Source of the DNA: Scilla litardierei
Lineage: Eukaryota; Streptophyta; Magnoliopsida; Asparagales; Asparagaceae
Reading direction: 5' to 3'
Length of the DNA stretch: 64,000 nucleotides
Assembly (NCBI GenBank): GCA_030789695.1
Contig: CM061132.1
Coordinates: forward strand, 151,536,597 to 151,600,596
Shown here: piece after piece, positions 45,132 to 57,009 of the stretch
Position numbering within the stretch: the first letter of the stretch is position 1
Layout: every line of letters starts with the position of its first letter
Translations under genes and position numbers: made by a program
The notes under the pieces: model-generated
Databases searched by the model: none
Told to the model about the DNA's origin: nothing
The model's input: only the letters and a program-made list of their open reading frames with translations

Positions 45132-46350
45132 TTGGAATACAGAATGTCAAAAGCATACACCCGTCGCGGACGTATCACTGGAAACAATTCGATTATCATC
45201 AACGAGAATATGGTAGTGGAACAAGGCAATGGGAGTGGCCCCGGTACCATCCACAACGTTAACAACGATGTCGACCACAACCTCCATAAAAACATCGACA
45301 ATGCCAATGACAGTAACCATGACGTCAACAACCAACCCAATGACAACGTCGACAACGGGAATGTTAGCAACGACGACGACGACAACATTGAACAGCCTGC
45401 AGCGACGATCCAGATTTCAGAATAGACCCTACGAGAGATGATACGGGCTTTAAGGAGCCCGAGCCCAAATGTGAAGGAGTACAACATTTTTGATCTCTGC
45501 ACCTGCCAATCTTTAAAGGCGTAGATGACCCCCTTGCAACAGAAGAATGGATGCGGTGCACTATTGACATGCTAAAAGTGACACGGATCGTGCCGATTCG
45601 TGGGTGACATGGCTAAGCTACAGTTGATTCAAAACGCCAGGTAATGGTGGGATTCAGAGGAAACCCGCTTGGTACAACCGATTACATGGAGCACTTTCAA
45701 GGAAAACTTTAATGCTCTGTATTTCTCCCCAGAGGCGAAGAGGGGACTGCAAGTCCAATTTATGAATCTGAGTTAAGGTTCCACGAACATGGAAGAGTAT
45801 AACGCCAAATTTTCCAAACTTAGTAGGTGTGTAGTCAGCTTGAGAAGTTGATCTATATGATGTATGAAACTTGCGGGCATATTGTTTTGCATGTTTGCGA
45901 AGAACATAGTGTCCGATGCATTGGACCGGGCATAGCGTTTTCAAGAAGACTTGAACATCCGGATTCAAAAACAATTGGTTGGGTTAAAGCTGAAGACCCT
46001 TGCTGAAGTACCCTCTGTAGCTCAAGACTATGAATACGTGCAGCGAAAAGGAGAGCAAGAACGACAAGCGGACTGCCTCTCATAGACGACCTCTTCCAAC
46101 TTCTAACCACGGGTACCCTGATCGGTACAGCAGACAACTTTCGAGAGGCCTGCTCTACAACATCCACAGCAGCCACCGCAGCGCCGACTGCAGACTGTAT
46201 GTCACTACTGTAACAAACTAGGACACGTCAAGTCTGAGTAGCGATACCTCCGGAACCAATGTCTGATTTGCGGAGCAGATTGACCACATTGCCAGAGACT
46301 GCCCCAGAAGGGACAGAGACCAGCAGCTCCAGCACCGATGGATGTACCCG
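45132..46350 (+). pseudogene. Gypsy A gag relic
   Basis: The first 97 codons (45132-45425) are open and Asn/Asp-rich (repeats of DNVDN type). A frameshift follows, then decayed Gag core text (DPLATEEWM near 45530-45556). Two zinc-knuckle-like segments occur at about 46195-46305 (CHYCNKLGHVKS, then CLICGA and IARDCPR). Stops and shifts break it. A decayed protease follows near 46640 (FALFDSKSSHCF), where the active-site DSG is lost. Confidence 0.7.
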
Positions 46351-47081
46351 TTACAGCTCCAGCAGGGAACACTCATCGTGGACCCCACTCACAGCTCCAA
46401 TGGGAAATATTCATCGTGGACCCCCACCGCAGCGAAAAGGATTTCAACTGGCACGACCACAAAATTCGCCAGACTTTTACTATGACAGCAGATGAGGCCG
46501 AGGCTATATGCCAAGTCATTACATGTACAAATTTACCGTGTTCTTTCAATTTGTTACATTGTATACAGTATACTTAGGCGTAGATTTTGCGACCGTATAT
46601 ATTGTGCTAGTAGCTAGCAGATCCGCTTTTGCGCTTTTTGATTCCAAATCTTCACATTGTTTTATGCCAACATGTTTTATCAACCCACACGATGTTCCTA
46701 TTTCACCACACTTCTGGTTGGGACATCAAGACAGGCAGCGGTATGTTGCAGACTACTAGCAGATATCCAGATTGTCCCGTAGTTATTTGCAGATGAGAGA
46801 TCTACGCCGACTTCTTAGTAATTGATATACCAAGTTTCGATGTTGTATTCAAGATAGACCGACTAGGGACCTTTCACGCTATGACTGATTGTCGACGCAA
46901 GAGAGTAGTGTTCAAGATTATAAACCACTCGAGGTTCGAGTTCGTTAGCAGGAGCAAATCCAAAGGACCAATGGAGTACATAGCCAGATTTACAGATATC
47001 GTGTTGACTTCTTGGATGTTACGCCAGAAAGACCGAAGATCGTACAGGAGTTTCTAGACATTTCCAGATAGTCTTACGGGA

Positions 47082-48589
47082 TTGCATCTGGATTGTGTCG
47101 TGGAGTTTGCGCTTGAGCTAGTGCCAGGAGCTCAACCTTACTCTAGGAATCCTTACCGTATGGCCCTATCAGAGTTGATTGAAGTCCGGACCCAGTTAAG
47201 CGGCCTTTTGCTAAAAGGCTGGATTCTACCCAGCTCATCATCATGGAGTGCCCTGATATTATTGGTAAAGAAGAAGGATGGAACTAATAGGACGTGTGTG
47301 GACTACAGGGAGTTGAATAAAATGACGGTGAAGAAGTACACTTTACCACGTATCGACGACTTGTTTGATCAGCTTGGAAGATCGTCCATCTTTTCTAAGT
47401 TGGACCTGCAAAACGGTTATTACCAGCTAAAAGTCAAGCGTAAGGACATTCACAAGACGGCGTTCAGCACCAGATACGGACAATATGAATTCTTAGTAAT
47501 GCCGTTTGGTGTGACCAATGCACCCGCGATATTCATAAATCTAATGAACCAAGTGTTGTACGAGTATTTGTATAAGTTCGTGGTGATTTACCTTGACGAC
47601 GTCTTGATATATTCGAAGAGCGAACGGGAGCACAGATCACATTTGAGGATGATTCTAGAAACCTTGAAGCGACACCAGTTGTATGCTAAGTATAGCAATT
47701 ACAAATTCGGGATGAATAAGGTGCGATTTTTAGGCCATGTGGTATCAGGAGAAGGGATTGCAGTAGATCCAGAGAAGGTAGATGCCGTTCAGAAGTGGCC
47801 AGCTCCTAAGACAGTGTCTGAGATTCGAAGATTTCTGAGTTTGTCTGGTTATTATAGGAGGTTCATTCAGAACTTCTCGAAGATTATGGAAATATGACCC
47901 GATTGACACGGAAAGATGTGATCTATGTTTGGTCTAAAACTTGCGACCAGGCGTTTCAGGAGCTGAAGAATGAATTGACTACCACGCCATTGCTTACCAT
48001 TCCAGACGAACAGGAGGATTCAAAGTTTTCTGTGACGCATCCAACAAGGGTCTCGGATGTGTACTTCATCAGCATGGACATGTGGTATCTTATGCATCAA
48101 GGCAATTGAAAAAACATGAGCAAAACTACCACACCCATAACTTAGAGTTAGCCGCCGTTATTTTTGCCTTGAAGATTTGGAGGCATTTCCCACTCGGAGA
48201 GCATGTCAAGGTATTTACAAAACACAAAAGTTTAAAGTAAATCTTCACGATGACCTTAACATGCGACAGAGGCGATGTATCAAGTTGATGGCAGACTAAG
48301 ACATTGATTTTCAATACTACCCAGGAAAGGTGAATGTCGTGGCTGATGTACTGAATAGATTTCCAGATGTGCTTACCCTTACGACTCAGTGGAGGCTCCA
48401 GCAGGAGTTACGGGAGATGGAGATTAATATGATACTACCAGGGTTGACTTCATCATTGATGGATCTTCAGATACAATCCACCGTGGTGGACAAGATCAAG
48501 GCTGCGCAAAGAGGAGATACGAAGCTACAGAGGATCAGAAAGTTGGTGATGGCTGGACGGCGGCCAAAGTTTACGATACATGCGAACAG
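47082..48589 (+). pseudogene. Gypsy A reverse transcriptase, RNase H and start of integrase
   Basis: An open 271-codon frame (47082-47897) holds the reverse transcriptase: LVKKKDGTNRTCVDYRELN, the FSKLDLQNGYYQL block, MPFGVTNAP and the catalytic YLDD (VVIYLDDVLIYSK). A frame change near 47890 is followed by the connection and RNase H start (TRKDVIYVWSKTCDQAFQEL) in a second frame, then broken RNase H. The integrase N-terminal part begins at about 48480 and is cut by the SIRE insertion at 48589. It was once a standard Gypsy pol and is now inactive. Confidence 0.85.
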
Positions 48590-50456
48590 TGTAATGCCCT
48601 ACAAACTACTGCACAAGTACTAGAGGGGGGGTGAATAGTACTTTAAAATAATAAGGAGTATAATTCCAAATTAAATGCAAACAACTACCAAATCAATTTG
48701 CGGAAGCTTAAATTGAATGACAACACAAAAATAACAACGCTAACAAGAGATGTTACTGGGTTCGGATCCACCCAAATCTCCCCGACTTGTTCCCGGTGAT
48801 CCTACGTCCCAACCACCCGGATCCCCTCCGGATACTTGAGTTAGAAACCCTAACTCAAGATTTCCACTATGAAATACTTGTGAAAAACCTCCACAAGTCA
48901 AATCATACAAAATGTAATTTGTGACTCCCACAACCCGGGATCACAACCACACTCTCACAACCGAGAGTGAAACTTACAAATCAAATATGAATTGAAATAA
49001 AGAAACTTCTTACCGAACAAAATACCTATGCCTTGAGTATTGCTTACGAATTAGGGCAAGGATGATTTTGAGGAAGAAGTGGCACCAAACCCTAGCTCCA
49101 AGATGTAGAACAGCGATGGAGAGCTTTGGGGATGTTGGTGACCTAGAATCAAGCACTTGGCTTGGAAGGCTTCACACTCAATGAATCTCTCTTTGGAAGT
49201 AAGAGTTAGGAGAGATTATTGAATGGAGGGAATGAGCTTTGAATGAGCTTGGATTGATTTCTCTTGAACTCTAAACTTGCATTAATATCAGCCTTGGCAG
49301 CAATGAATGCAGCCCAACAAGTATTTATAGGAATGAAGAGAGAGAGAGAGAAAAACGTTTCAATTAGGGCTCCAACGGCTCTTTTCTGAACCCAACTAGT
49401 CGGTCAAAGAACAATCACCGACCGACTAGTTTATCAACTAGTCGGTCGGTCACTGAACGTAAACCGACTAATGAGTAAACTGAGAAAAGATCAAAGTACA
49501 GACTAAGGAACTAGTCGGTCTAAGAAGAGTAGCTGACCGACTAGTTTCACAACTAGTCGGTCGGTTACACAACGTGGACCGACTAACAGATAAAACTGAA
49601 GTCTGAGAAGAATTAGACTTAGTCGGTCCAAGAACAAATGTTGACCGACTAATTCACTAACTAGTCGGTCACCAAATGAACATAGACCGACTAACAATAA
49701 ACAGTAAGTATGGTGAAAAATTTGGCATGTACAGTAAACTAAACTAGTCGGTCCAAGAAGGAAAGTTGACCGACTAGTTCATCAACTAGTCGGTCGATCA
49801 ATGAGCACAGACCGACTAATGATAAACAGTAACTCAAGTGAAAATGTGCATGTTCAGGGAAAGCTCAACTAGTCGGTCACAGAAGCATCACTGACCGACT
49901 AGTTCACAGACTAGTCGGTCGGTGAGTCAACTTAGACCGACTAACTGTAAACAGTAAAGAGCTAAGAATTAACTGACAGAAACTAGTCGGTCCAAGAAGC
50001 TTGGCTGACCGACTAGATCACCATCTAGTCGGTCAGTTCTTCTTCTTGAACCAACTAACATGCACAAGAAGTCCCTAATTGAAGCGCGAAGCTTCGGGAA
50101 GAATTGTATGGACTTCTACTAAGATCCTAGAGCTAAGATATGAGCGTTATGAAGAATTAAAACGTAAGACCTACTCAAGGCTTAACATTCTACGAAAGAA
50201 GCTTAAAGACTATTAAATAAACTTGACGATACCGTCTTCAATAGCTTCGATCGAATCTTCATGACTTCTATTTAGGTCCATAAGCTTCAACGAAGCTTTA
50301 GGCATACGATCACGTGCTTTGAGAAGTCTTGAGACGTCGTTATTGATATTCATGTGAATTTGGCGACGATCTCCATAACTGCGCTCACAAAGTGTTAGTT
50401 TATATTTATGTTTGTTCATCATCCAAAACCAAATCCGGGGAGTCCAATATCCAACA
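48590..50456 (-). repeat. 3' LTR of the SIRE-type element
   Basis: 1867 bp. In element orientation it runs from TGTTGGATATTGGAC (50456) to GGGCATTACA (48590). It holds the six-unit CTAGTCGGTC array (49398-50030) and a TATA box at 49329-49322 (tataaata on the minus strand). The nearest array unit ends about 69 bp upstream of TATA. A GA microsatellite lies at 49336-49352. Confidence 0.93.
49398..50050 (-). promoter_or_regulatory. DRE/CRT-core array upstream of the LTR TATA box (3' LTR copy)
   Basis: Six imperfect units of about 110-125 bp. Most units have the order ctagtcggtc, gaccgactag, ctagtcggtcggtc, gaccgactaa, separated by variable 15-25 bp spacers. I count 27 occurrences of ACCGAC or its complement GTCGGT, some overlapping. 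ACCGAC fits the DRE/CRT core (RCCGAC) bound by DREB/CBF AP2 factors. Position directly upstream of the TATA box is that of an enhancer. The function is inferred. Confidence 0.7.
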
Positions 50457-50472
50457 TTCTCCCCCTTTTTGG
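50457..50472 (-). other. Polypurine tract of the SIRE-type element
   Basis: On the minus strand ccaaaaagggggagaa directly before the 3' LTR start. It primes plus-strand DNA synthesis. Confidence 0.85.
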
Positions 50473-51423
50473 TGATGACAAACTAACATAAATAATAATC
50501 AAAAATAATAATTCAAATGAAATTTACTTACTCCCCCTGCATTGATGACACGTTAATTCCAATTTAAACAAAAATGATACGCATCAAGCAGACGAGTGAA
50601 GTATATTAAATGAGAATCGATTGTTGAATTATTGAAATACCAAATGAAGGTTATTAAAATATCGGATTTGAAAATCCATTTATATATCTTAACCCCCCCT
50701 GAATCTAACACATCAAGTTAGATTCTTGGAGAAATGCTTTAAATTTTCATTTGGCACATCGTTATTATTATATCTCTCCCCCTTTGGCATAAGCAAAAAG
50801 AGCGGGAGGATAACAACGACAACAACAATGGCCTCAAATTAAAAAGCACGGGAGTCGTAGAATACGACGAAGGCTCAAGTGACACCAAAGAGAAAAATAC
50901 GAATAGAATCAAGGCGTGTCAAAGATACCAACGTCGAAAAATCGTAAAACGAAATCATCAAAACTCAAATCAATTTAACGGATTGAGTTATGGAATATAC
51001 TATCCAATATCAACATTTCTTGGTTAATTTAGTGCATGGAAAACAATTCTATGTTTTCATAGAAGAAATTTCTATTAAACCAAGTGAATATCGTCGAGCG
51101 ACGAAATCAGACATCAGAGACAAAAATTATACATTGCACAAAATAATGAAATGTCAACTGAGATATATATATATATGTAATGCATGAAGCAGAGTACATC
51201 ACCGATATACATACTGATGATCGACAGATCGGGGCACAAAAAATACATCATACATCATCACAAAAAGAAATACATCATCTCTGAATGCAAAATACATCAG
51301 CACAGATATCAAAACAAAACATCACAATGATCCAAAATACATAGCCACACACACTATCCTACCCAACATCTCTCACAACTAGATATATCATCCAAAGAGT
51401 ATCAGGAGAGGCCTCGAAGCAAC
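50473..51423 (-). other. Non-coding region between the third ORF and the 3' LTR
   Basis: AT-rich, no gene. Contains reiterated catcat-rich text (51190-51350) and a second purine-rich run near 50770-50785 (on the minus strand tgccaaagggggagaga), a possible extra polypurine tract of the kind seen in SIRE elements. Confidence 0.5.
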
Positions 51424-53112
51424 TCAAGAGGCAGCGGGAGGACCAGAAGCAACTGCAGGCTCAGCAGGAGCAGAGGAGGTGACTGGATCAGCAAGAACGT
51501 CCGAAGCATCAGCAGGAGCGACGACAGAAGTGGCAACCACTGAAACAGCGACCGTAGTGGCCTCGGGAGCACCAGTCGGAGTATCCACCACAGGAGTGGT
51601 GGCAACAGGTGTGCTCTCGGGGGCACCAGCAGACGTAGCAGCAACAGCAGCACCGGAAGAGGTATCACCAGCAGCAGCAGTACCAGCAGAAGCGCCCTCG
51701 GGGGCACGAGTCGAAGCACGACAGAGCTCCTCAATGTCCTCCTCAGCCATCTCATCAAACTCCTCATCCTCAGACACGGAAGGAGGAAGCTCAACACCCA
51801 TCTGACGAGCCATACGGCAGACCACCTCCTCGGTACGAGCCAAGCGGGACTCGTGACGACGAAGTATCCGTAGGACTTCATCCAGGGTGGCAGAGGGAGC
51901 AGCAGAGGCACTGGCAGAGGCAGGGACAGACGCTGAAGGTGTCGTCCTCTGAACGTGACGAAGCGCCGCAAGAGATTTCTTGACGGCCGTCGCATTCAGG
52001 GGAGGACCAAGGGGACGCTCATCGTCACGAGGCAACGTGACACGAAAATGACGAAATACGAGGGTCAACATGCAAGGAAATGGGATATGAGCCGATTTAT
52101 TGGACTTTCGAATACACTCGAAAGAGTCAATCTTATCGAGTATAATTCGAGCCCAATTAATCGAGCTCCCCATGAAGATCGCATAGATAAGCTTCAAAAA
52201 TGGCTGGGATGGTAAAGATGAGGAGCCGTACTTGGGAAGCAAGCACGACTTCAGAATCAGATTTAGAACCCACGCATTTGGCTTGAATGATTTAGATGGC
52301 ACGCCAATCATGGCAGGAGGGATCTGATGGAAAATCTCTGAAATGATGGTCTGATCAAGAGAAGAAATATCATCTACCGAGATATCAGAAGGAAGAAGGC
52401 CAGACGAAGAGATACCCAAAATCTCTCCTAAGATTTCCGCAGTGAGGACTATAGGAGTCCCCAAAACGGTCGTCTCAACAGAGTGGGTCTGATCGTACTG
52501 ACCCCGGATCCTATTCGCATAGAAAAGCTTAACTAATCTAGGGTAGGGGTGAGGATTCGCCTTCGGGTCATATCGAAGGTAATCGAGAAGACCCGACGAC
52601 GACAGATCAGCTAACCCTATAAAGTCGCTAAACTGGACGAAATGCTCCAGAAGCAGCGGGCAATGTTCGATACGGTTATACGCCGCGAGACACAAAGGGT
52701 CATCGCGACATAAGGAAATATCGACACCGCCCACCGGCATCGGACCCTTTCCCTTAGGCTTACGGGTAGACGTACGAGGGTGGGTGCTAGACTCGAGATG
52801 AATAGGAGGAGTGGGTTCCCTATGAGTCTCGGTCTCGGGGTTATACTCCATATCGGAATCGGTAGGAGTATGGAACGAAGAGGCAGAGGCAAGAATTTTG
52901 GCCTTAGGCTTAGGCTTGGGTTTGGGTTTCGGTTGACCTTTAGGTTTAGCGGTCGTCGTCCTCTTCTTCTTGAGAGGAGGCGAAGACGACGAAGGAAGGG
53001 TGGTCTTGGCTCTACGCTTCGGAGGGGTTGGATGATCGGGATCCGAAGAGATTGGATCAACGGTCATCGGAGAGGGGCTAGAGGGAGTGATCGGGATTCG
53101 TGTTCGGGCCAT
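51424..53112 (-). CDS. Third ORF of the SIRE-type element (env-like position, putative plant transposon protein)
   Basis: 562 residues, uninterrupted. The N-terminal third is basic and Pro/Ser-rich, with PPKRRAK and a KPKPKPKPK run. The central part (about residues 130-370) is a folded region with LGEILGISSSG, IPPAMIGVPSKSF and LILKSCLLPKYG, the type of domain found in plant LTR elements between pol and the 3' LTR and listed as putative plant transposon protein. A heptad-like segment follows (LDEVLRILRRHESRLARTEE). The tail is Ala/Thr/Pro/Val-rich and low-complexity. I see no signal peptide and no clear membrane segment, so an envelope role is not supported. The antisense 108-codon frame at 51479-51805 is a shadow of the Ala-rich tail. 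Function unknown. Confidence 0.8.
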   Translation of the reverse strand: MARTRIPITPSSPSPMTVDPISSDPDHPTPPKRRAKTTLPSSSSPPLKKKRTTTAKPKGQPKPKPKPKPKAKILASASSFHTPTDSDMEYNPETETHREPTPPIHLESSTHPRTSTRKPKGKGPMPVGGVDISLCRDDPLCLAAYNRIEHCPLLLEHFVQFSDFIGLADLSSSGLLDYLRYDPKANPHPYPRLVKLFYANRIRGQYDQTHSVETTVLGTPIVLTAEILGEILGISSSGLLPSDISVDDISSLDQTIISEIFHQIPPAMIGVPSKSFKPNAWVLNLILKSCLLPKYGSSSLPSQPFLKLIYAIFMGSSINWARIILDKIDSFECIRKSNKSAHIPFPCMLTLVFRHFRVTLPRDDERPLGPPLNATAVKKSLAALRHVQRTTPSASVPASASASAAPSATLDEVLRILRRHESRLARTEEVVCRMARQMGVELPPSVSEDEEFDEMAEEDIEELCRASTRAPEGASAGTAAAGDTSSGAAVAATSAGAPESTPVATTPVVDTPTGAPEATTVAVSVVATSVVAPADASDVLADPVTSSAPAEPAVASGPPAAS

Positions 53113-53384
53113 AATCGCGGCACTACACGAGACACGAGATCAAATCAACGAATCCTAGCACAACCCTAGGAAATCCGAAACCCTAGAGGAAGAGATCTAG
53201 AAACCTAGGCAGAAAAACCTAACCCTAAACTGAAAATGAACCCTAGATAGGAGAGGGAGGAGAGAGGGTTACCCTAGGAGGAAGAACGACGGCCGGCGAC
53301 GGCGGAGATGATCGGAACAAGGCCGGAAGTCGATCGGAAGTGGAAGGGTCGGGGTTTTGAGCTGGAGGAGAAAGAGAACTTGAC

Positions 53385-53665
53385 CGATTAGAATGAGAAT
53401 AGACCGACTAAAATCATTTTAAGTCGGTCGAGATCGCAAATTACCAAACAGTCCCTGGCACAACTAGTCGGTCACAGTTCAAGCACTGACCGACTAGATC
53501 ACGATCTAGTCGGTCGGTCAATGAGCTTGAACCGACTAGTTGTAAACAGTGGCTGAATCCAAGATTTACTGACAAGATTTAATCGGTCACAGTTCAAGCA
53601 CTGACCGACTAGATCTCAATCTAGTCGGTCGGTCACTGAACATGAACCGACTAAGGAGTCCAAAA
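53385..53665 (-). repeat. Internal copy of the CTAGTCGGTC/DRE-core repeat
   Basis: Two full units and one partial unit of the same motif series as in the LTR (actagtcggtcacag ... ctgaccgactagatc ... gatctagtcggtcggtcaatg). About 11 ACCGAC/GTCGGT cores counted. It sits between pol and the third ORF, upstream of the latter in element orientation. Confidence 0.8.
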
Positions 53666-53897
53666 AATGATAATCAATTTCTCTCCTTAATACGCTTGGA
53701 CGATATATCTCAAAACTCTCAATAAACATCTAAACTACCCCATTAAACATCGAAAACTCAAAATTTGACGATTACGCACAAATCGAACGAAAAAAAATCA
53801 AAATAACACATAAATTCCGAAAAATCCAATAATTCTAGCATGAATGAGATATTGCCAAATATAATAGCATACAAAATTATTGAATGAAACATGAATC

Positions 53898-56800
53898 CTA
53901 TATCTCGGATTCACCCATAATCCCCAATTCTCGACGTAACCGCACAAAGGAGTCCTCCTTTAGGGGTTTCGTGAAAATATCGGCGATTTGCTTTTGGGTT
54001 TCAACGTACACTAAAATGATGTCCTTTTTAGCAACATGATCATCTAAAAAGTGGTGTCGGACATCTATGTGTTTCGAACGGGAATGATGTACCGGGTTCT
54101 TGGAAAGACATATTGCACTTTGGTTGTCAACCATGATAGTGCAAGTATCACAATTTATACCAAAGTCTTTAAGTGTGTGTCTCATCCAAAGAACTTGAGC
54201 ACACGCGGCACCGGCGGCAATATATTCCGCCTCGGTGGTTGAAAGTGATACGGAATTTTGCTTCTTGGAAAACCAAGAGACAAGAGAATTTCCTATAAAA
54301 TGGCAAGTGCCACTAGTACTTTTCCTGTCGGATTTGCATCCCGCATAATCGGCATCACTATATGAGATTAACTCATATGTGCTAGATTTCGGATAAAGTA
54401 ATCCAAAATCTAAAGTGTAACTTAGATAGCGAAAAATACGCTTTACCGCTACTAAGTGAGATTCCTTAGGTTGAGATTGATAACGAGCACATACGCATAC
54501 GGCGAACATAATATCGGGCCTACTTGCGGTAAGATAAAGCAAACTACCTATCATACCTCGATATAGACGAATGTCTACATCCTTACCGCCCGTATCTTTA
54601 TCAAGATGCGTTGTCGTGCTCATTGGAGTCTTTTTCCCGGAAGCACTCTCCATTCCAAATCGCTTTAGCAACTCCACCGTATACTTCGTTTGGTGGATGA
54701 AGATTGCATCGTCCATTTGGCGAATTTGGAGACCTAAGAAATACTTGAGCTCACCCATGTGGCTCATCTCAAATTGTTCCTTCATAACATTAGAGAACTC
54801 TTCGCAAAGAGCAAAGTTAGTAGCACCGAAAATGATATCATCAACATATATTTGAACTAAAATTATATCATTATTCGCATGCTTAACAAAAATTGTAGAA
54901 TCGGCTTCTCCCATTTTAAAATTCAAATCCAAAAGAAAATTCTTTAGGCGATCATACCAAGCTCGAGGAGCTTGTCTTAAGCCGTAAAGCGCTTTCTTTA
55001 GTTTAAAACATGATTTGGAAATTTTTCATTTATGAAGCCCGGAGGTTGAGAAACGTAAACTTCCTCAACATCTCCGTTTAAAAATGCACTTTTAACATCC
55101 ATTTGAAATAATTTAAAATCCTTATGGCATGCAAAAGACAATAATAATCTAATTGATTCTAATCTAGCTACCGGAGCGAAGGATTCTTCGAAATCAATAC
55201 CTTCCTCTTGTCGATAGCCTTGAGCAACTAACCGAGCTTTGTTCCGGACGACGACTTGGTTTTCGTCGGTTTTGTTCTTGAAGATCCACTTTGTCCCTAT
55301 GACGGTGTGGTTCTTCGATGGCAATGGAACAAGCTCCCAAACTTCATTTCTCTCGAATTGAATGAGCTCCTCCTCCATGGCTAAGATCCAAGCGCTATCT
55401 TCGCATGCTTCATTAATATTCTTTGGCTCTATCGAGGAGGCAAAGGCACAATGAGCGAAGTAGTTCACTTGCGATCTCGTCTTGACACTATCATGGATAT
55501 TGCCAATGACTTGCTCATGAGGATGGTCACGAACGGTATGAAGCCGTTTGGGAATACCTTGATCACTAGGAACATTCTCAACAACTTCATTAGTTGGGTT
55601 AGTCTCAATAGAATCAATAGAATCATTAGACTTAGAATTATCAAGTGAATCACATAAAACATCCATAGAATCATTTTCATTTGAAATTCTAGTTGGAACA
55701 AATCCTTCATTAAAAGATACATGAAGCGACTCCTCGATCGTTGAGGTTCGTTTGTTGAATATCCGGTAGGCTTTGCTACGCGAAGAATATCCAACAAAAA
55801 TCCCCTCATCGGATCTTGGATCGAATTTGTCCAAACTACCATATGTGTTCTTAATAAAACATTTCGAACCAAAAACACGAAAATGTTTAACTTGAGGCAA
55901 CCTACCAAACAACAATTCATAACAAGTTTGTTTAGTGCCGGGCCTCAAAAGTATTCTATTAAACACATAGCAAGCGGTGTGTACCGCTTCCGCCCAAAAT
56001 TGATGGCCAAGTTGGCTATCATCAAGCATAGTGCGAGCACACTCCACTAGCGTCCTATTCTTTCTCTCAACTACACCATTTTGAGGAGGTGCACGAGGGA
56101 AAGAGAAGGTGTGTGTAATACCGACTTCATCACAAAATGTCTCAAAAGACTCATTCTCAAATTCACCTCCATGATCACTACGAATAGTGACAATGGTGGT
56201 TCCTAAGAGATTTTGTACTTTCTTAACAAAAATTGTGAAGTTATCAAAAGCTTCATTTTTATTACACAATGAAAATACCCATGTAAATCTTGAATAGTCA
56301 TCTACAATGACAAGTCCATACCTTGCATTTCCTAAGGAAGCAACTCTAGTTGGCCCAAATAAGTCTAGATGTAATAGCTCTAGTGGCCGTTTAGTAGAAA
56401 TGCTTTTCTTAGGTTTAAATGAAGATTTAGGAAGCTTGCCACGTGACAACAATCACAAAAACTTTTCTTTTCAAAAACAAGCTTCGGAAAACCTTTAATG
56501 GAATTTAATTTTGAAAGCTTATAAAGTGTTCCAAAGTTCACATGTCCAAAGCGTCGATGCCATAAGTGTTGTTCACTTGTGTTGGCAACGAGGCATTGTT
56601 CATATGACTTAGGAAGATCCAAAATATAAATGTCTTTATGACGAGTTCCGGAAAATAATAATTTATCATTATCTTTTCTTAAAATATGACACAATCCTTT
56701 CGCAAAGCTAACTTTGTAACCTTTGTCACAAAGTTGGCTTATTGAAATAAGATTGTGATTTAAACCACTAACAAGATAAACATCACTAATTAGGGGTTTA

Positions 56801-57009
56801 GAAGGGTTACCCACTTTACCAACACCTATGATGGTTCCGCTCTCGTTGCCTCCAAATACGACGTGGTTTCCATTTGCTATGGGAACCACTCCGGAGAGCA
56901 AACTAGCGTCACCCGTCATGTGTTTTGAACACCCGCTATCGAGTATCCAATTTCCCTTGGAGCTTAATTTAAATTTGTTGCTCCTTTTCTTTTTCTTTTC
57001 CTTGAGTAC
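53898..57009 (-). pseudogene. pol: SIRE-type pol (protease, integrase, reverse transcriptase, RNase H) with two one-base deletions
   Basis: The frame opens after a TAG at 57010 and reads GNWILDSGCSKHMTGD, the aspartic protease site. Pre-integrase: LWHRRFGH, with FCDCC. A one-base deletion near 56445 shifts the frame. The next frame (56452-54998) has integrase ([36 protein letters not shown]) and the reverse transcriptase start ([30 protein letters not shown]). A second one-base deletion near 55005, in a T/A run, shifts again. The third frame (54932-53898) has the catalytic YVDD (VQIYVDDIIFGATN) and RNase H (SYSDADYAGC, STTEAEYIA, DNQSAI). All catalytic residues I can place are present; only the shifts break it. 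Confidence 0.92.

Noticed and set aside
45132..45425. A free-standing Asn/Asp-rich small protein gene.
   Set aside because: It lies exactly where gag of Gypsy A should start, after the LTR and the decayed primer site.
49398..50050. CRISPR-like or recombinase-site array from the palindromic CTAGTCGGTC motifs.
   Set aside because: The array is within a retrotransposon LTR, is repeated in both LTRs and spacers are conserved between them.
51479..51805. An antisense gene encoding an Ala/Thr-rich protein.
   Set aside because: Shadow frame opposite the low-complexity tail of the SIRE third ORF.
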